Assembly: GCA_040285825.1 (NCBI GenBank)
Contig: JAUPSS010000004.1
Span: forward strand, 6,455,658 to 6,519,657
Length of the DNA: 64,000 nt
Source: Eukaryota sp. TZLM1-RC
Taxonomy: Eukaryota; Metamonada: BaSk clade
Direction of reading: 5' to 3'
Shown: piece by piece, positions 63,004 to 64,000 of the stretch
Numbering within the stretch: position 1 is the first letter of the stretch
Layout of the letters: each line of letters starts with the position of its first letter
Position numbers and translations under genes: made by a program
Notes under the pieces: model-generated
Database searches by the model: none
Seen by the model: the letters and a program-made list of their open reading frames with translations, nothing else
What the model was told of the DNA's origin: nothing

Positions 63004-64000
63004 TTAGGCAATAAATTCTTCATCATCACTATCAGCATCATCATCTGAATAACCGCAACAACTTCGCCTCAAAATTACCCATAAAAGAGTTATTACAAAT
63101 AACGCAATAAACACTATCGAACAATAGAAATAAACACTGGAGAACAAAGGAAAAGCAACAGTAGAAACGCCATTGATGACACCAATCTGACTCAGTAAGC
63201 AATCGGTTGTATTTAACACAGATAATGAACAAGGAATTAATTCACCACTGGTTTCATTCTTATAAACTTGAGTTCCAAAAGAAACATAAGAAGGAGCCAA
63301 AGATGTGGAGTAAAGAGAGATGCATAGAGACGAGGAGAGGACAACAACAACAAGTAATAATAGACCTTGAGGAGTGGTTCTCTTGATACGAACTCTATAC
63401 AATTTCACGCATAAAATTCGAATTCCCAGTCTACAAACAGAAAAAATAGTTGAAATGACAAGATAGACGACAATGACTGCCAAAAATAGAACATTAAGAG
63501 GGAAATAAGGAACACCCCAGTTTAAAATAGCATCGAGAGGGTTAACAACTCTTGGAGCAGAAACCACATAACGTGATAACTCGTCGTGATTGCTGACCTG
63601 GTCAACAACAGTTGTACAATAAGAAACAACTACAACCAAAGATACTGTGACAGCCCCTAGCCCTAATAGACCAAAAAAGGGGCTCATAATCCTCAACACT
63701 TTTGAAGACTCCTTTACCTTTCTCCGTGTCAAACTTAACTGCTCCCTCAAGCTTTCTTGCCTTTTCTCCACAGCCCTAACCTTTCTTGACGGTGCCTTGG
63801 TTGACAACAACACTCTCCTTTTATCTGATGCCAAAGCTAATTCAGCTTCAAGATCCTGTCTCATTAGCATATCTTCCTTGTTTTCCTTCTTGCACAGGGT
63901 CGAGATAAGGGCTATGGGAAGAGATGCGAGTCCATAAGAAGAGTAGCATGCAAAGAAGCAAGCTCCAATACAGGCACAGACAGTGGAAGCAAAGAGAACA
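63004..64000 (-). CDS. LMBRD1: LMBRD1-like lysosomal membrane protein, 5' end beyond the window
   Basis: Partial gene; the 332 C-terminal codons are present. The frame is open to the right edge (FFACYSSYGLASLPIALIS), so the Met at 63870 is not the start. Features: a charged cytosolic loop (DKRRVLLSTK...EKRQESLREQL), then five to six membrane segments including TPQGLLLLVVVVLSSSLCIS and SLAPSYVSFGTQVY, and an acidic tail ending DADSDDEEFIA. The order of motifs follows LMBRD1, which with ABCD4 exports cobalamin from lysosomes in animals; a lipocalin-receptor relative (LMBR1) is the alternative. N-glycosylation sites (NETS, NTTD) lie in the luminal loop. Confidence 0.82.
   Translation of the reverse strand, partial: VLFASTVCACIGACFFACYSSYGLASLPIALISTLCKKENKEDMLMRQDLEAELALASDKRRVLLSTKAPSRKVRAVEKRQESLREQLSLTRRKVKESSKVLRIMSPFFGLLGLGAVTVSLVVVVSYCTTVVDQVSNHDELSRYVVSAPRVVNPLDAILNWGVPYFPLNVLFLAVIVVYLVISTIFSVCRLGIRILCVKLYRVRIKRTTPQGLLLLVVVVLSSSLCISLYSTSLAPSYVSFGTQVYKNETSGELIPCSLSVLNTTDCLLSQIGVINGVSTVAFPLFSSVYFYCSIVFIALFVITLLWVILRRSCCGYSDDDADSDDEEFIA

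Overview
The window is nuclear DNA of a compact, AT-rich unicellular eukaryote with the standard genetic code: TAA, TAG and TGA all end conserved cellular genes here. Genes are mostly intron-free or carry very short GT-AG introns (28-32 nt in lysine-ketoglutarate reductase, uL23, PIF1 and the kinase gene; 55 nt in eS10). The gene set (CENP-C with cupin, Cyc8-like TPR corepressor, fused lysine-ketoglutarate reductase/saccharopine dehydrogenase, LMBRD1, PIG-L, GPN1) does not fix a lineage. The fused saccharopine enzyme argues against an ordinary fungus. I cannot name the species.

Layout. 0.8-17.6 kb is gene-dense: CENP-C, cytosolic Lys-tRNA synthetase, a coiled-coil protein, GPN1 GTPase, an unknown protein, PIF1 helicase, a CLN7-like MFS transporter, a Cyc8-like TPR protein and a CDK9/12-type kinase. 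A LINE fragment and a Fanzor pseudogene sit at 4.8-6.8 kb. 18.4-23.8 kb is a nested graveyard of Ty3/gypsy and non-LTR debris. 23.9-29.1 kb holds a Ser/Thr kinase joined to a histidine-kinase-type ATPase domain, and an S28 peptidase. 29.2-46.3 kb is repeat DNA. Its core is a 12-kb tandem array of a Ty3/gypsy-type element (five identical-length LTRs, four internal units), each unit encoding Gag and integrase but no protease, reverse transcriptase or RNase H. 48-53 kb carries NUDT5-like, eS10, PIG-L and uL23 genes between LINE pieces. 56.7-58.7 kb holds the most complete Fanzor (eukaryotic TnpB-like RNA-guided nuclease) locus. The right end has a CCT-zeta fragment, the saccharopine-pathway enzyme and a partial LMBRD1 gene running off the edge.

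Mobile DNA. There are three kinds: (1) Fanzor genes, three copies of at least two types; (2) non-LTR retrotransposons whose C-terminal region looks like a restriction-like endonuclease (CCHC finger followed by D-x13-D), in at least three subfamilies and always 5'-truncated; (3) Ty3/gypsy elements, both decayed and recently amplified. The LTR array sits inside a LINE copy with a 4-bp target duplication, and paralogous LINE copies in the window show the empty site. Several ORFs are broken only by one-base changes in homopolymer runs, so assembly error must be excluded before calling them pseudogenes.
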